From assembly GCF_026725475.1 (NCBI RefSeq), contig NZ_CP109965.1, positions 1,240,001-1,304,000 of the forward strand: a stretch of DNA of 64,000 nucleotides, read 5' to 3'. The notes beneath the pieces were generated by a model, which was given only the letters and a program-made list of their open reading frames with translations, had not been told where the DNA came from and made no database searches. Made by a program: the position numbers and the translations under genes. Position 1 is the stretch's first letter; every line of letters begins with the position of its first letter. This stretch comes from Catenovulum adriaticum. GTDB taxonomy: Bacteria; Pseudomonadota; Gammaproteobacteria; Enterobacterales; Alteromonadaceae. Positions 62,717 through 64,000 of this stretch are shown piece by piece.

Positions 62717-63973
62717 ATGGCATTATTTTCTTTCGGTATTAGCTATAAAACAGCTCCGGTTAGTATACGGGAGAAAGTTGCATTTTCCACTGAGCAAATT
62801 GTTGAATTTGTTCTGGCACTCAAGCAAGCCGATATCGCTGACGAAGCTGTCGTTGTTTCTACCTGTAACCGAACCGAAGTTTACCTGACCAGTAGCGAAT
62901 TTAATAGAGCCGATGCGCTCAATTGGTTAACCAAAATACATGGTGTAAATAGTGAAAAGCTAAATGATTGCTTATATTTTTATAGTGAATCAGAGAGTGT
63001 GCGCCATGTTATGCAAGTAGCTTGTGGTTTGGATTCTATGGTTTTAGGCGAGCCGCAAATTTTAGGGCAACTAAAACAAGCTTATGCAGTAGCTGATCAG
63101 CACAGATTTATTGGCGGTCCTTTATCTAAATTATTTCAAATGACTTTTTCAGTCGCTAAAGATGTGCGTACCAACACTGAAATTGGCGAATCTGCGGTAT
63201 CAGTTGCCTTTGCGGCGGTGAGTTTAGCAAAACAAATTTTTGCTGATTTAGCTAAAGCAAAAGTATTATTAGTTGGAGCAGGTGAAACAACCGAATTAGT
63301 TGCTCGTCACTTATATGATTCAGGCGCTCGCGAACTGACAGTGGCCAATAGAAGTGTACAGCGCGCTGAAAGCTTAGCGAATGAGTTTAACGCTCATGTT
63401 TCAACCTTGTCGCAAATCCCAGACTTATTAACTGAAGTCGATATTGTGGTTAGTTCAACGGCCAGTACGTTACCTTTAATTGGTAAAGGCATGGTTGAAA
63501 ATGCAATAAAACAACGCCGTAATCGTCCAATCTTTATGGTTGATTTAGCTGTGCCAAGAGATATTGAAACCCAAGTTAACGATATAGATAATATTTATCT
63601 ATATACAGTTGACGACTTACAAGGCATAGTCCAACGCAATCAAAAAAAGCGTTTAGTCGCAGCCGAGCAAGCACAACAAATAATTGAAGTTGAAATTGAA
63701 AACTATCAGCTTTGGCTTAAGTCGCTTGAGTCAGTTGACTACGTTAGAAGTTATCGTGCGCAGGCCGAGCAAATTAAAAATACTTTATTGCAGCGTGCTT
63801 TAAATCAACTAGAGCAGGGCGCTGATGCACAAAAAATTGTTACTGAGTTAAGTAATAAATTAACCAATCAATTAGTGCATACACCCACGGTGGCATTAAA
63901 AGTGGCTGCAAGCGCAGAAGATAAATCCAATATTGAATTTTTAGCCGAGCATCTTGGCGTTAATCCAGAGTAA
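62717..63973 (+). CDS. hemA: Glutamyl-tRNA reductase
   Basis: A 418-aa enzyme reducing Glu-tRNA to glutamate-1-semialdehyde, first step of C5 heme synthesis. VVSTCNRTEVYLTS carries the catalytic cysteine, LDSMVLGEPQILGQLKQAY and VLLVGAGETTELVARHLYDS (NADPH) are signature parts, with a C-terminal dimerisation helix. Length equals E. coli HemA (418 aa). The prfA start follows at once, the conserved hemA-prfA order. Confidence 0.97.
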   Translation: MALFSFGISYKTAPVSIREKVAFSTEQIVEFVLALKQADIADEAVVVSTCNRTEVYLTSSEFNRADALNWLTKIHGVNSEKLNDCLYFYSESESVRHVMQVACGLDSMVLGEPQILGQLKQAYAVADQHRFIGGPLSKLFQMTFSVAKDVRTNTEIGESAVSVAFAAVSLAKQIFADLAKAKVLLVGAGETTELVARHLYDSGARELTVANRSVQRAESLANEFNAHVSTLSQIPDLLTEVDIVVSSTASTLPLIGKGMVENAIKQRRNRPIFMVDLAVPRDIETQVNDIDNIYLYTVDDLQGIVQRNQKKRLVAAEQAQQIIEVEIENYQLWLKSLESVDYVRSYRAQAEQIKNTLLQRALNQLEQGADAQKIVTELSNKLTNQLVHTPTVALKVAASAEDKSNIEFLAEHLGVNPE

Positions 63974-63983
63974 AAAATATATC

Positions 63984-64000
63984 ATGAAAGAATCTATAAT
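63984..64000 (+). CDS. prfA: Peptide chain release factor 1, first codons only
   Basis: ATG at 63984 begins MKESI and runs off the window, 10 bp after the hemA stop. The call rests on the conserved hemA-prfA order and on similarity to the PrfA N-terminus (E. coli MKPSI); six codons cannot prove it. Confidence 0.6.

Noticed and set aside
1..64000. CRISPR array, prophage, toxin-antitoxin or defence island
   Set aside because: Scanning both strands gave no regularly spaced repeats with spacers, no phage structural genes and no recognised defence families.

Overview
The window is chromosomal DNA from an AT-rich marine gammaproteobacterium, most likely an Alteromonadales member (Alteromonadaceae/Colwelliaceae-like). 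This rests on the sdhCDAB-sucAB-sucCD block, the tolC/nudF-yqiB-cpdA-yqiA-parE order, a Na+-type pomAB stator pair beside xseB-ispA-dxs, the lolCDE cluster, and prs-ispE-lolB facing hemA-prfA. I cannot name the genus from sequence alone.

Region 1 (1-6290) is the accessory part. It has one intact tRNA-Val(GAC) preceded by two decayed tandem copies, a short-form CstA-family transporter, an internally deleted IS982-family transposase, a decayed second ppnP gene, and a secreted parallel beta-helix protein. Two 82-bp direct repeats (3013-3094 and 6015-6096) enclose the IS remnant, the ppnP pseudogene and the beta-helix gene, which suggests a mobile or recombinationally acquired segment. Further short repeats and palindromes follow at 6076-6275.

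Region 2 (6294-13279, all minus strand) is a sugar-oxidation locus: a DUF1080 (3-keto-glycoside hydrolase/lyase type) lipoprotein, two Gfo/Idh/MocA oxidoreductases, a membrane protein related to NRAMP transporters but lacking their metal-binding motifs, and a lipoprotein joining a membrane-bound-dehydrogenase propeller to a cytochrome c. Together these suggest periplasmic oxidation of glycosides to 3-keto sugars, cleavage, uptake and cytoplasmic processing. This is the least conventional set of genes in the window.

Region 3 (13470-31128) is mainly core metabolism. A DUF3080-like lipoprotein and a MATE exporter precede gltA, which faces sdhCDAB-sucAB-sucCD, so citrate synthase and four TCA steps sit together with clear terminators between sub-blocks. 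A 4HBT thioesterase, a small cytochrome c, a MarR regulator and dxs follow.

Region 4 (31133-46776) carries ispA-xseB, pomAB, thiI, panE and vanZ-like genes, a DAHP synthase with a TyrA that lacks the chorismate mutase domain, a response-regulator diguanylate cyclase, tolC, and the nudF-yqiB-cpdA-yqiA-parE run, then the intact ppnP.

Region 5 (46926-64000) has a glutathione peroxidase, fadIJ, a Bax-type glucosaminidase, cvfB, dsbB, lolCDE, a membrane diguanylate cyclase, a perfect 48-bp tandem repeat, a DUF3081-like small gene, prs, ispE-lolB, hemA and the first codons of prfA at the window edge.

No CRISPR array, prophage, toxin-antitoxin pair or recognised defence system was seen.
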